From Bremia lactucae (lineage: Eukaryota > Oomycota > Peronosporomycetes > Peronosporales > Peronosporaceae): DNA of 64,000 bases. Below the pieces are notes generated by a model. The model was not told where the DNA came from, searched no databases, and was given only the letters and a program-made list of their open reading frames with translations. The stretch is taken from positions 3,479,740-3,543,739 of the forward strand of contig NC_090621.1 in assembly GCF_004359215.1 (NCBI RefSeq), in the 5' to 3' direction. Position 1 is the stretch's first letter, and each line of letters starts with the position of its first letter. Both the position numbers and the translations under genes were made by a program. Positions 22,085 through 33,034 of the stretch are shown here, piece by piece.

Positions 22085-22580
22085 ATTGACTCAGCAGCGT
22101 CTTGCAATTTTGCTCAACGCCTAACCCTTGAAGGAAGTCATCAATACGTTGAGGCGCTTAGAGCGCATGAATGTGATACAATCACTGTTCGCTTAGCGAC
22201 TGGGACTCGTGCCACTGTTCCCAAAGTTCCATGGAAGTTAGGTATAAAGTTTCTGGACTTTGACAGTATGGAACGCTGTCTCGTCCTTGATTTGGATTCG
22301 AGATATGATATCATCCGTGGCATGGCCTGGTTAGAACACCATGCCATGGATCGATTGGAGGTTTAAGACCTTAGGCGCCACTCGCAATGTTCCTATCAAA
22401 GTTTTGGAGAGTCATAAACCCACCTTTGCTAGGCAACAAAAGCGCTATTGGCGCGGATCATTGAATGAGTCTGTCAGTGTTTTAGACATTGGCATGTCTG
22501 AGCTAATAAACTTTAATGTTAAAAACATTTAATTCCGAGCCCGACTCAGCAGAAATAAGTGAAATGGCGCGTACTTTTGA
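22085..22580 (+). pseudogene. Retropepsin of C2
   Basis: It carries the same D-S-A change and the same extra T as C1, within the near-identical block. Confidence 0.55.
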
Positions 22581-22644
22581 GTGACACTCGTTGTAATAAC
22601 AATTCACTGAATGCTGAAAGCATTGTTGGCGTAAGGCCGAATCA

Positions 22645-22885
22645 TCAAGATGCAATATCCCTGAGATACGTGGTGTCGCACGTCTAAGTCCACCGAGTAT
22701 GATCGGCCGAGGTGGCATCATACTGAGTGTCATAGTGACACTGTTGGCGGCTCGCCAGGGCCTCAAGGGTGCAATATCCCTGAGATACGTGGAGTGGCAC
22801 GTCTAAGTCCACCGAGTATGGTCGGCCGAGGTTGCACCATACTGAGCGTCGATAGTGACGCTATTGGCGGTTTGCCAGGGCATTT
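22645..22885 (+). repeat. 119-bp direct duplication in the protease-RT linker (C2)
   Basis: The unit starting GCAATATCCCTGAGATACGTG occurs at 22652 and again at 22771. C3 (35481 and 35600) and its inverted twin C4 also have two units; C1 and C5 have one. Since 119 is not a multiple of three, the extra unit shifts the frame. Confidence 0.7.
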
Positions 22886-23199
22886 TTGGTCAAACCCTCC
22901 TTATGCACGTGAAGCGACACGTATACGTTCGCTGGATAAGGAAGTTGCATTACCTAACTCCTTGTCGAATGTCAAATTAGACACCATGTCTTGTATAGAA
23001 CCAATACAGGCTGAAAAACCAGGGGATGTCAATGTCCCAGCCTCTAAGAGGCGCATTGTCTCCACTCCAAGACACTATGGACACGAAGCGTATATACCCT
23101 CACAAAGTGATACGAGTGAGGAATTACATACGTTTGTAAACGGTGTAGCCGGTAACCTTGCGGGGGGACTTAGCCTTGCGGCAATCCCTTCATTACATG

Positions 23200-25140
23200 C
23201 ACTTACAGAGCTAAACGAAATATCTATTGATGAGTGCGGTCGAGCCTTCAAGGCTAGTGACTTATCTGAAATGGTGGTCATTCGACCTATGGTTGAGTTG
23301 AACTCATCGTCTCTTCTAGACGAAGCTGCCCTGGATGACACAAAAGCTGCACTTAGTGCGCGAAATGGGTCATCGATCCTTAAAGATCCTACGGATCCCT
23401 TTATTCCTTAGCTAAGGAATTCAAGATGTGATGTGTAATAACCCATCACCTGTTTTACCTCCGAATAGAGGTGTTCGTCATGAAATTGGCTTGGTTCCGG
23501 GAACCAAATACTGTGTCACCAGACAATGGCCTTTATCAAAGGAGCAGTGTGACGTCTTTGACGATTTCTTCCGTGCTAAGCACGAGGCTAGAATGGTACG
23601 AGAGAGCAAATCTCCTGCATTTTGTGTCAAATAGCTAATTGGTAAATGGCGCATTGTACATGCTTAAAATAAGCTTAATGCTGTCACTATACCAGCACAA
23701 ACCCCCTTCCTAGCGAAGATGTTCTTCAGAATAATATGGTGGGATGTACAATGTACAGTGCATATGACTTAGTCGATGATTACTACCAATTGCTCATGCG
23801 AGCTTGTGATATCCCGCTTACAGCGGATAGCACCCAAGCGGCATGTTATGGGAGTGGATGGTCATGCCACAAGGGCTTTCCAGCGCCCCGGCAATATTTA
23901 ATCGTCTAGTGACGCAACTGTTTCGCCCTCATCGAGGAAATGCACAGACTTATTTCGATGACATTTTTGTCCATAGTCGTGCGGAGCAGGGTCGGTCGGA
24001 TATGGAAAACCATTCAGACATTTGCGAGCAGTGCTCGAGTGCATGCGCACAAATAAATTGTATGCCAATTCATCTGAATGCATTTTTGGCGCAGACGAAA
24101 TTCCTTTTTAGGAAGCTCCATCGGAAAGCGAGGCCTTAGAGCGGATCCCGCTAAGTTAAAAGCCATAGTAGATTGGTCGGTTCCTAAAAACCAAAAGGGT
24201 TGGATCTCGCCAATCATTTACACAAATATAGCGAAAATTACGCCGATATGGCTAGGCCAGTATCTAATCTCCTTAAAAAGGATACAGAATGGTGCTGGAC
24301 TAGCACCGAAAATAAGAATTTTCAAGAAGTTAAGGATAGTCTTATCCATGCCCCGATTCTGGCACTGCCAAATCCAAATTGGCCTTTCAGTGTCGTCTGT
24401 GACGTATCAGATTTTGCCATTGGCAGTGCTCTGTTACAAACAGATATTGATGGGCACGAACGTGTTATTGCGTTCGAGTCTAGACAGCTTAATGCTGCGG
24501 AAGAAAACTACCCAGTTCATGACAAAGAGTTACTTGCTATGAAGTATGCTCTCGTCAAATTCAGAGTTCATCTGCTCGGCTCGAAGCCGTTTGTGACAAC
24601 TACAGATCACGCGTCATTACGCACGGCGACTTAGTCGCCCCATCTGTCACAGAGAATGGCCAGATGTTCTTCCGATACTAATATTGCTGCTTCATTTCCC
24701 ATAGTAAATCCCTTTTAACTTTCCAAGTTTTATATTTGAACATACTAATAGTAAATTACAACTAGCATTCCGATATTAACATTTCCTGATTAACTTCTTA
24801 CGTTAATATCAGCTGTGTAACTTTCGATAATTACCCATACTAAATTCCTTTTTAACTTCCTCTTTTGCGGAATACAACTTCGAGGTGAAGTTTAAACCCG
24901 GTAAGCAAAAAATGCTTTGGCCGATGCGTTATCACGCAGGCCGGATTATGAGCTTTTTTATTTAATGACTATCTCATCGCCTATTCCTGAATTAATTCGT
25001 TCAGCTTACGCCAAGGATGAACATTGTGTTCCTCTTCTACGAGCCTTAAGGAACTCGGATTCAGGTATTAAGTTGCCGGCACGTTTGGTGCAAGGTTACA
25101 TCGATTTTTTATCGATAACAACCTTTTGCTTTATTGCACA
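23200..25140 (+). pseudogene. Reverse transcriptase and RNase H of C2
   Basis: RT blocks are present from about 23450 (a broken GVRHEIGLVPGTKYCVTRQW) to TYFDDIFVHSRAEQG near 23945, whose Y-F-D-D site is intact. RNase H is open at 24200-24634 (FSVVCDVSDFAIGSALLQT, ESRQLNAAEENYPVHDKEL), with its usual D and E positions present. A 200-bp AT-rich insertion then splits the end of RNase H. Stops and shifts elsewhere make it inactive. Confidence 0.75.
24669..24864. other. AT-rich insertion of about 200 bp inside RNase H of C2
   Basis: C1 and C3 run straight from GGCCxGATGGCTA into TTTTGCGGAATAC. C2 has about 200 extra bases between these points. The insert contains two similar stretches (TACTAATA...ATCCCTTTTAACTT and ATACTAAATTCCTTTTTAAC) and no reading frame. 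It may be a small mobile element or filler from break repair. Confidence 0.6.
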
Positions 25141-25149
25141 GACATCACG

Positions 25150-26761
25150 GACCCTCCGCGTGTCGTTGTTCCTCATGATGAGAATTTGAAGTACCGAATC
25201 CTCTATGAGGCACACGATACTGTCCTTGGTGGTCATCTCGGAAGAGAAAACATCTACGGCTCTATAAGCCAGAGTTATTGGTGGTCCAAACTTTAGAAAT
25301 GGATCAGCACATATGTTCGCACATGCGAAATGTGCCAACGGATTACACCCTCGGCACATGCTGCTGCGCCACTGGCGAGTCTTCCTGTCCTCATAGGATG
25401 CTGGGAGTCCATTAGTAGGGATTTTGGTTTTGGGCTGCCGAAAGATTCAGCCGGTAACTCCGGTATAGTGGTCTTTGTTGACCGATTGAGCAAAATGGCT
25501 CACTTAACGGCCGTGCTGGATTCCACTGATGGTGAAGGTACAGCTAAGCTGTTTTTTATCGCGTGTTTTGGCAACATGGTTTGCCAGTGGCAATTGTCTC
25601 TGATCGGGATACCCGTTTCACGGGTAAATTCTGGAAGTGATTTTTTCGAGTGCTTGGCACCAGATTGGATATGTCCACTGCGGACCCTCCGCAGACCGAT
25701 GTTCAAACTGAACGTGTCGATCGCGTCATTGAAGACGTTTTACGCAGTGTGCGTGCTCAGACACCAAAGCGCTGGAGCTCAACGCTCCCAGTGGTGAGTT
25801 TGCGTAAAATAACGCTGTCCACGCTTCTACAGGCTATACTCCATTCTAATGTAAACAGTCTTACCCACCCAAGCGTTCCATTAACGATACCACTAAGTGG
25901 TATATGGCTTGGTGGGGGAGAATTAGCCGATATGCTTGCTGATATCAGCCCTGTTACCGTTCGGAAACAAGTAAGCGACTTTCTCGCGACGCGATTTAGT
26001 GTCTTAAGACATGTAAGGATACGATGGCTAATAGCCGAGACAAACAAAAAGAACAAGCAGATGACAAAGGCAGAAGCTGTATTTATTCTGATATGGTCGG
26101 AGACCGAGTTTTACTAAACGCTAAAAATCTACCTGCCAACTTGGTTTCCGCGGTCTTCAAGACCAAATGTAGCCCGCGCTTTATCGGACCATTTACGGTC
26201 GCGGCCAAGAAGGGCCTAGCTTATACGCTAAACCTTCCTAGCAAGCTGCGTACACACCCAGTGTTCTACGTTGGCTTGCTTAAGCCATATCGGGACCCTT
26301 CCCACATGGATTTGAGGGCAGTTGCGCCGAGACAGGCGGTCGTACCGCAGATTGCTACATCGTCACCAGGATATCCATCTGGTCCTCTAAACGAGGCTGC
26401 TGACGCTCCAGCGTCGAAAGACGGTCCCAAACCGCCTCAAAAGAGCTCTCAACCCGAGCAAGGACCTCACGAAGAAGCTGCACCTCGTGCCGTAGGGCAT
26501 CAAATGCTTCCGCCAAAATTTCGGACACCTCCCGCGCTGCTTGATGCGCGGGGGAACCTTCAGTTTCATGTGGACAAACTTTTAAAGCGACGTCGTCGTG
26601 AGAATCAATACCAGTATCTGGTGAAGTGGCTAGGGTACATCTCTTCCGAAATTTCTTGGGATTACGAGGTACCTCTTCGGCAAGATTGCCCATACGCCGT
26701 TGACGTTTTTGAGCGCCAAGCTCAGGGTCAACTCGCGTCAAACGACGCTTCCCACCACTAA
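25150..26761 (+). pseudogene. Integrase with chromodomain, C2
   Basis: The zinc-binding region is recognisable (HDTVLGGHLGRE and, later, CEMCQR). The core follows with FVDRLSKMAHL (first Asp), a disrupted SDRDPRFTGKF region and TADPPQTDVQTERVDR. The long open piece 26024-26761 gives the GPY/F domain (VGDRVLLNAKNLP, RFIGPFTVAAKKGLAYTLNL) and an intact chromodomain at about 26565-26730 (VDKLLKRRRR, QYQYLVKWLGYISSE, WDYEVPL), ending at TAA 26759-26761. Between them is a Pro/Gln-rich linker whose opposite strand encodes the antisense coiled-coil. Confidence 0.75.
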
Positions 26762-27613
26762 ACGTAGGGTTAGGTGGATCTAAAGCCTCAGCGCGGTTTC
26801 GATCCTTGGTTGTACGGTCAACCGAAGCACTCAAATATTGGCTAGGCGTTTCTTCGTTTTGTTGCATAAATGCCGAACGTAACTGGCATTTGGACTTAAG
26901 CTTAGCAAAGTCATAGCGAAGCTTCCGTTCCAAACGAACATCATCTCTATCCGCAGACTCTCTGATATTCCAGGTATTACGGATTTTGTGGCTCGGTGAA
27001 CCCATTTCTCAAATGAGACTTCATTTCTGTTCTTGTTTCGTTTGGAAACAAAACGATCGGAATTTCCACATGGAGGTCACCAAAGTCCCACGGGCTTGAT
27101 CACGTAAACGCGTCAGATACTGACTTCGCGTCATTAACGTTGGCGTAAGGTATTGCTCATGAAGAGCGTCGCGAGCAGCGATCTCCTCCGGCGTCCTCGC
27201 CGGGTTACCAGAGATCCAGGTGGCCAAGCTATGACCCGCTATCTCTCTGAGACGCTCGTCCGCACTAAGTGAAGGGAATTCATATTCACTATGAGCTTTA
27301 GCTTTCGCTATTTCGGCAGCTAGACGACGAGATATTTTCTCTATGAGGATTATCTGCTCTTCCTCTTCATCGAGCAGATTCGTAATGATGTTGGACTCAG
27401 GGTCCCGTGTCCTGCTCAATGCAGATAAGACATCAGCGGCACCACGTTCTGGGAACGGATTCGGGGCTCGCCGACGTTCGTCCAGAGGAGAAGGCGTGAG
27501 CGAACCCCCCTCCTTTTTTTCCTTCTCCTCTGATTGAGAGTGACTTTCAAAGCCACCATTCTCTCATCGACGAGGAAGGTGCTCAGAGTCTGTGACTCAC
27601 GCTTGATTGTCAT
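26355..27613 (-). CDS. Antisense accessory reading frame of family B (C2), frameshifted
   Basis: On the strand opposite to pol, an ATG at 27613 (MTIKRESQTLSTF) lies about 110 bp inside the 3' LTR. The frame continues through three open pieces separated by single-base shifts: 27613-27540, 27419-27021 and 27005-26355 (216 codons). The right part, 26762-27613, has no competing sense frame; the left part lies antisense to the chromodomain and linker. In order the protein shows a charged N-terminus, a Glu/Arg-rich helix (IILIEKISRRLAAEIAKAKA), LSADERLREIAGHSLATW, a basic segment (GGKRRLTRV...KRQRRMG) and a C-terminal leucine-rich, coiled-coil-like segment (FDALRHEVQLLREVLARVES). I know no homologous family. 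A gag-pol shadow cannot explain the part outside pol. Whether it is transcribed is not shown. Confidence 0.55.
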
Positions 27614-27713
27614 TAGACAAAAGAATGAAAAACACAACCAAACGGTTAGCTGTTTAGGTTCCAACCTCAAAGAGGAAATGAAGCGAATGTTGTCACTCGG
27701 TGTCAACAGTCTG

Positions 27714-27724
27714 ATGGGGGAGGG
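27714..27724 (+). other. Polypurine tract of C2
   Basis: GATGGGGGAGGG ends one base before the LTR start TGTAATGGGG at 27725. Confidence 0.7.
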
Positions 27725-28211
27725 TGTAATGGGGCACACACATCGGTTGGTGAACTGTTGTTGTGGTACATTTACTTTATGGGTAAAATACCCTTTTATC
27801 TAATTATAAAATAGTTAGTTACTTAAATCCCATTTATTATGGGTAACAAATATGGTAGCCACCAGATATAAATCTGGCGGCCAAAACCTATTTTAAATTA
27901 GCTACGGTAAGTTTTTAGATTTAAATAATCGAATAAAGTTCAGTTCTCCTTTTGATCTTAAGGCATTAAGTGCCTTTCTAAGACTTGCGCATTGATCTGT
28001 AAGAGATAGAAGCCTTTCTACGGTTTATCCGCTTGGGCACTAGTTGCCACTTGGTTCTACGAACCCCTGAATCCCTTGAACTAGGATTCCTTAAGCTTTT
28101 ATAGCTTGTACGACTCCCTGTGTTCTTAAAATCATAACTTCAATAGAACAAAGCGACTATCTGAGTCTGAAAGTCTTCCTCTGACTTTAGGAGTGAGGTA
28201 GCTCCGCTACA
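27725..28211 (+). repeat. 3' LTR of C2 (family B, 487 bp)
   Basis: It runs from TGTAATGGGGCACACA to CTCCGCTACA. The next five bases, ACTTG, match the five bases before the 5' LTR of C3 (33170-33174), giving the target-site duplication of the original insertion. Confidence 0.8.
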
Positions 28212-28636
28212 ACTTGGGTGTGGTTCACTTTGTAATTCACCTTTGTGTATGTGATGCACATAGGTGCATTCACATTAGAAGGGATGATGCCTAGCGTCAT
28301 CCGTTACGTGAAATAACTAGCAAGATGCGCTCGCAATGCATATTAGTATTATTTAAAGAAATGACGTTTATGATTGGTTAAAATAGGTATTTATGTTTCA
28401 TACGATTAAATCAGTATGAAAACTAATTCCTACTTGGTAAGTGCGTACGATGATCGAGATTACCGCTACCTTGACGCTACTTTACTATATAGTACTTAGA
28501 GCGTTGGGTGAGGTCGCTAACGTACCCATCACAACTACCTCACTTCACGAAAGAGAGGCTGGTTTAACCGCTTTCTTGCTGTGCTAGGGTGTGTGTCTAT
28601 GTAGAGCGTGGCCGCATTACGACGTGCCCGCCTACA
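28212..28636 (+). repeat. Remainder of the split family C LTR
   Basis: It starts ACTTGGGTGTGGTTCAC and ends CCCGCCTACA. It aligns with the LTR-C copies at 54410-53988 (reverse) over its length. It is the right part of the LTR whose left part is 13613-13734. Confidence 0.7.
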
Positions 28637-28795
28637 AGGAGGGTCATCACCTGGTGATATCCTCTTACATGAGCGCTATAGACCAGCAGGGTTGAGGTCC
28701 GAAATTTCGAGACCTCAGGGACTATGCTACCCATATGCTCCACAACTCTGAACTTAGGGTAGCTTCAGAGTCCGCGTCAGTAGGGCATCCCGCCC

Positions 28796-29854
28796 CTACT
28801 GCGCTCCAGCATTTCCCGACCCCTCAATTGTCGATGCAGAACTCATGCGTTTCGCACGCTGGTTTTTGCCATCGCCCTTTGGAAAGGGAGTCCTCTTGCT
28901 GGGCATCTTAGCCCCAGCAGGGACCCTGGCATAGCAGCGAGCCATCATATGGCCGCGCTTGTCGCATTTGTAACAGACCACGTCTGCATTGCCCAACTCC
29001 ATAGGAGTGGCATCTGTCCTTTTGGCCGACGGCTTATACCAAGCTGTCGCCGAGGCACTGTTGTAGGATTTCTCCTCAACTAAGGCAACTTGGTGGGCCT
29101 CTTCCATCGTCGACGGCACCTTTCTCAAGAGCCTGTCGCGATAAGCCATGCCGTAGTCCGTTCATAAACGTGGGAACCTTAATGTGCTCCGGAATCGGAC
29201 CTAAGGTTATGGACGCCGACAGCGAGCGCATCTCTTGCACATACTTTTGCAGAGATCGCTTCGCCTGTCGCGCTCCAAAGAAGCACGCCTAAAGCAACAC
29301 TTCGTTGTTCCGCGGCTGGTACATGGCGCGAATCTTTGTTTTAAATATCGCCTATGTAGGGAACGCCTTAACGTCCGCCATAAGCTCCGAGTAAGCTCAC
29401 TTGGAGGCCTTACCGCGCAGGTGCGATATGGCGTACGACAGCATCCGGCTGTCGTCCTCGATGAGCTGGGCGACACCACATTGCTCCACGACTAATAGCC
29501 AGTGGACAATCCTGTGCGCTGCGATTCCGCTGAATTTGGGGGGTTCTTTCGAATGGGCCTCGGCTGTTGCGGCCGGGTAGAGAGCATCTCAACAGTCCTG
29601 TTGAGAGCTTCACTCCGAGCTTGCTCACGCCTAAGCTCATCCTGGGTTCTAGTGACAGACGCCTCGGATGCGGCTCTTTGCTGTTTGCGCCCGAACGCCT
29701 CAAACCGCTCCAACGGAGCAACATGTTGCTCAGGAGGGCTTATCAAACGCCTGGGCAGGGTTTGCTCACAAAGTCCCCGCGCCAAGGGCTCTGCCACCTC
29801 CCGATGATATTCTGACAGGAGTGTGAAGTGAGCTTAATCGATATTATGGCTCAT
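28796..29854 (-). pseudogene. Ty3 gag of E2 with intact CCHC zinc knuckle
   Basis: The ATG at 29854 matches the gag start of E1. The coiled-coil-like N-terminal part (29797-29492) is open, and capsid pieces follow in other frames. At 29149-28796 an open frame ends with PMELGNADVVCYKCDKRGHM and MARCY, a complete C-x2-C-x4-H-x4-C knuckle for RNA packaging, followed by a Lys/Arg-rich tail. Frameshifts and at least one stop interrupt the whole. Confidence 0.65.
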
Positions 29855-29910
29855 CCTCACTAGAACGCTCAGAGAGGCGGGTCGTGGGGAGGATTTCAAG
29901 TGCTACCAAA

Positions 29911-30442
29911 TGCAGGCGGGCACGTCGTTATGCGGCCACGTTCTACTTAGACACACACCCTGGCACATCGAAAAGCGCTTAGGCCGTCTACTCTCGTGTG
30001 CAGTGAGGTGTTTGTGGTGGGCGCCTTAGCGACCTCACCCAACGAACTATAAGCCGTAGGGTAAGTGACGTCACGGGAGCGGTTATCCGGCTCCACATGT
30101 TCAATTACGTTCTGGGAAAAAGCTCTCAGCCTGAATTATATTTAATCGTAAAAAAATTAAAAACCTATCTTAACCAATCATAAACTATAATCGTCGTAGA
30201 CAACACTAATATGTATTGTGAGTGTATATTCTTTAGATACCTTGCGTAACGGATGACGCTAGCCGTTATCCCTCCTAATGTGAATGCACCCATGCTCATC
30301 ACATACACAAGGGTGGGTCACAATGTGAACCACACCCAAGTAGTCCGTTTTTTACTTCTCTTAAGTAGTTAACCATCCTTTTAAGACACAAAGTGAACTT
30401 AACGGGGACTGTATAACATTAGGGCAACTTTAGCCCGTGACA
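29911..30442 (-). repeat. LTR, family C (5' LTR of E2, 532 bp)
   Basis: It has TG...CA ends: plus strand TGCAGGCGGGCACG to CCCGTGACA. A PBS-like TGGTAGCACTTGAAATCC lies just to the left on the minus strand (29891-29908). Confidence 0.75.
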
Positions 30443-32041
30443 CCACATATAACTTATAAATGCTTTTGGCGATTCACAATTGTACAAAGAAAAATATCTC
30501 TAGATGAATGACTTAGTGTTAACAATAAAAAGTTACGTCAAATTACGAATAAAACTTATCCTTCCAAAATAAATCAAGGGAGTCGGTAAGGAATTAAGAA
30601 AATAAATGCCATTAAAAAAATAAAAAAAATCGATAAATTTTGGTCCTCAACATCCAGCGGCTCATGGAGTTCTAAGACTTATATTGGAGTTCAACGGAGA
30701 GAGCCACACACCTCTTTCGGTATTGCCACACAACCTTTTCGGTATTGCCTCCCCCCGATTATGATGGTTTATGTTGTCATTAATACGGCTTCTAGGAAAT
30801 ATTGTAGTAGACACCCCATTACATTTTTGCTCATCGATGCAACTGATTGTTGCTGTGATTGTAAAAATAAAAAAAACATTAAAATACATACAAGAAGTAA
30901 AGCAACTTTTTATCAGGGCGGGAAAATTATAAACGCTTCAACAAAATTCGAGAGACAAAGTCCGACATCGATGGTCCATTTCTTCAATCATAAGAAATTG
31001 TTGAATGATGTGTTAAACGTTCGAAGATCTTCAGCTGTGCAGTCAAATTAGCTAACAGACCACGCGCTTGGAATTGTGCAGCTAGCAAGCGAAAACTGGA
31101 ATGCTAGCCGCACAATTCTGCTACGTGCGTATAAAGTGGATTGACAAAAAAATGTTTGAGCTTTGACGAACGTAGCACAAAAGTCGTAAATCGTTAGCGC
31201 ATCCCGTTCGGGAAAATGTTCTTAAGATGTGGAAGCTAAGGCCCCATGAACAATTAAGAGCCAGAAAACAGCTCGGGTCTTTAACTTTCACTGAGTTTAT
31301 CATGACGACAGTGAAGTTATCGTATGCAAATCTGGCATCGGCGAAATTTTTTCAGCTGATCACAATTTATTCCCACTGTTGTCAGGACCAAAACTAGTTA
31401 AAAGTACAACGCTTACGAGTTTCAGTAAAAAACAAAATTTGCTTCAACAAACTCAGATTAACTTTCGCCTATCGATACAAAAAATCAAGTTACCATTCGA
31501 AGCACGGCGACGCAGATAAATTATACAAGCAATTTTCTCATCGAAATAATAAGAATTGGATAGATCGAAAGGGTGTTCTCCTATACAAAAGCAACTTTCT
31601 CATCGAAAGAAAAAATGCGAAAAACGGGTAAAGGAAGGGTTGGATAGTCTCAAAATAGTGTCAAGCCGTTCGAAAATGTGTTTTTCTGTCCTTAGAGCTC
31701 GACGAGACCCAAAATTGTGTTGCTAGCAAGCACTTTTTAACGAAAACATTATGAGCTAGGAGCGCAAGAACACAGGACATTCGGAAATAGAGGCACAAAC
31801 TTAATTGAGACAGCTTGACTCAAGAATAGCCTTAGGACCTTTCGCTTTCATAACGTGCTGACTTGGGTTAATTCTTCATGAGTAAATAATTTGCTAAACT
31901 ATCTAACTTCGTCGCCAAGACTACAGACGACGACACTATTCCTCAAGGATTAGTCATACGCCTGATTTTTTGAACGACATGCACACGTACATGTCGTTTT
32001 TCGTCTGTTAACGGTGCCATGTTCATTATGTATTCCGTTTT
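30443..32041. other. Low-copy flank upstream of RxLR gene 2
   Basis: It is the duplicate of 11036-12654, nearly identical apart from a few small indels and a roughly 30-bp deletion near 31550. No gene is recognised. Confidence 0.5.
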
Positions 32042-32055
32042 TCACTTTGCAATTT
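32042..32055 (+). promoter_or_regulatory. Oomycete-type initiator plus flanking promoter element
   Basis: TCACTTTGCAATTT is identical to the element at 12655 and lies at the same distance (35 bp) from the chosen ATG at 32091. Confidence 0.65.
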
Positions 32056-32090
32056 GCCTTTCAACTGCCACTTTCTTATTCACTTCACTC

Positions 32091-32531
32091 ATGTTCCAGC
32101 GCTTCTCTCTACGACTCGCAGGTGTATTCCTTTTAATCGGCTGTGGCTCAACGTTGGAAGCTATCGACACGAACTCAGATACGTTCGGTACTCGACACTC
32201 TACAGATATGAATCAGCCAAGTGCAGCCATTTCCAGTAACACGAGATCCCTACGACTCTTGAAAGCGAATGCGATGGGACTGAACGGACTGGAAGGAATT
32301 AGTCACTCAATCCTACCAAATAAAAATTTCTTTCAAAATTTTAATTTGGAGAAATTAGGACTTCAACGCTCGGCGCTAATCAAAAGAAATGCGGTGGATA
32401 ATGCTCTGAAGTACCGAGGAGGACGAATCAGGCCAGGCCTCGAGAAAAATGGGTTCCCTAATAGTGTCCGGACGAAGAGATATTCCGAGAACAATGGGTA
32501 TCGTAATAGTGTCCGGACGAGGGTAAATTAG
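32091..32531 (+). CDS. Candidate secreted RxLR effector 2 (146 aa)
   Basis: Intact single-exon paralogue of 12704-13141, with the start chosen for the same reasons. The signal peptide is kept (MFQRFSLRLAGVFLLIGCGS), and RSLR is again at residues 52-55. The N-terminal 55 residues differ at only a few sites, but after the motif about 24 residues differ plus one small indel. The C-terminal repeat is cleaner here: two NSVRT units, each encoded by AATAGTGTCCGGACGA. No dEER motif is visible. The protein is predicted to be secreted and host-delivered; its function is unknown. Because both copies are open and diverging in the mature region, both are probably, or were recently, expressed. Confidence 0.7.
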   Translation: MFQRFSLRLAGVFLLIGCGSTLEAIDTNSDTFGTRHSTDMNQPSAAISSNTRSLRLLKANAMGLNGLEGISHSILPNKNFFQNFNLEKLGLQRSALIKRNAVDNALKYRGGRIRPGLEKNGFPNSVRTKRYSENNGYRNSVRTRVN

Positions 32532-33034
32532 CGAATCACTTCTGCTAACAATCCAGTTTTCCCAACTAAAACCCGCCCCTTCTTTCCAAACAAGACAGCC
32601 CGTAGCTCCATTGATTAGAACGGTAGGATCATAATTCAAAAAACTTATTTTTTTTCTCAAATCCATTAACAAGGAAAAGTGTTAGATCTTTGTATATCGA
32701 AAAATGCGAAAACTTTTGATGTGACTTACTTAGAGGTTGCACTATGATCCCTTAATAGATTGCCTTGAAGCGTCACTTCCGCGAGAGATGGCGAAATAGT
32801 TTGTGGGCGTAGTATGACTGCCGTCAACATAAGAGCCCAATACTATCGAATTTGATGTCTCTACTTGTTGCAAAGCTTAAGATATGCAGTAGTTCAACAT
32901 TGTGATATCAGTAGCTTCCGTTGCATGAATGGCAAGTTGTGAGTCGTGTCCTAGGGTTAACAATTATTAAATAAACAAACTAAAAAGAAGGATGGAGTAT
33001 AAAATCAGTATGAAACGCGCACAAAGGTGATAGT
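32532..33034. other. 3' flank of RxLR gene 2, no gene seen
   Basis: It aligns with 13142-13612. A minus-strand frame across the end of the gene is a shadow. Confidence 0.5.

Larger units (their letters stand above)
20342..28211 (+). mobile_element. Ty3/Gypsy chromodomain element, family B, copy C2
   Basis: This is the most complete copy: LTR, PBS (20835), gag, protease, RT, RNase H, integrase with chromodomain, antisense frame, polypurine tract, LTR (27725-28211). From about 20704 to 22649 it is almost identical to C1 (constant offset 6615, a dozen mismatches counted). Beyond that the two differ much more. Confidence 0.85.
28686..30442 (-). mobile_element. Truncated Ty3 element, family C, copy E2 (LTR and gag only)
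   Basis: The LTR (29911-30442) is followed leftward by gag. The element stops at 28686, just before the protease Asp, where E1 continues. The bases 28637-28685 between it and the next LTR match nothing I could place. Confidence 0.7.
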
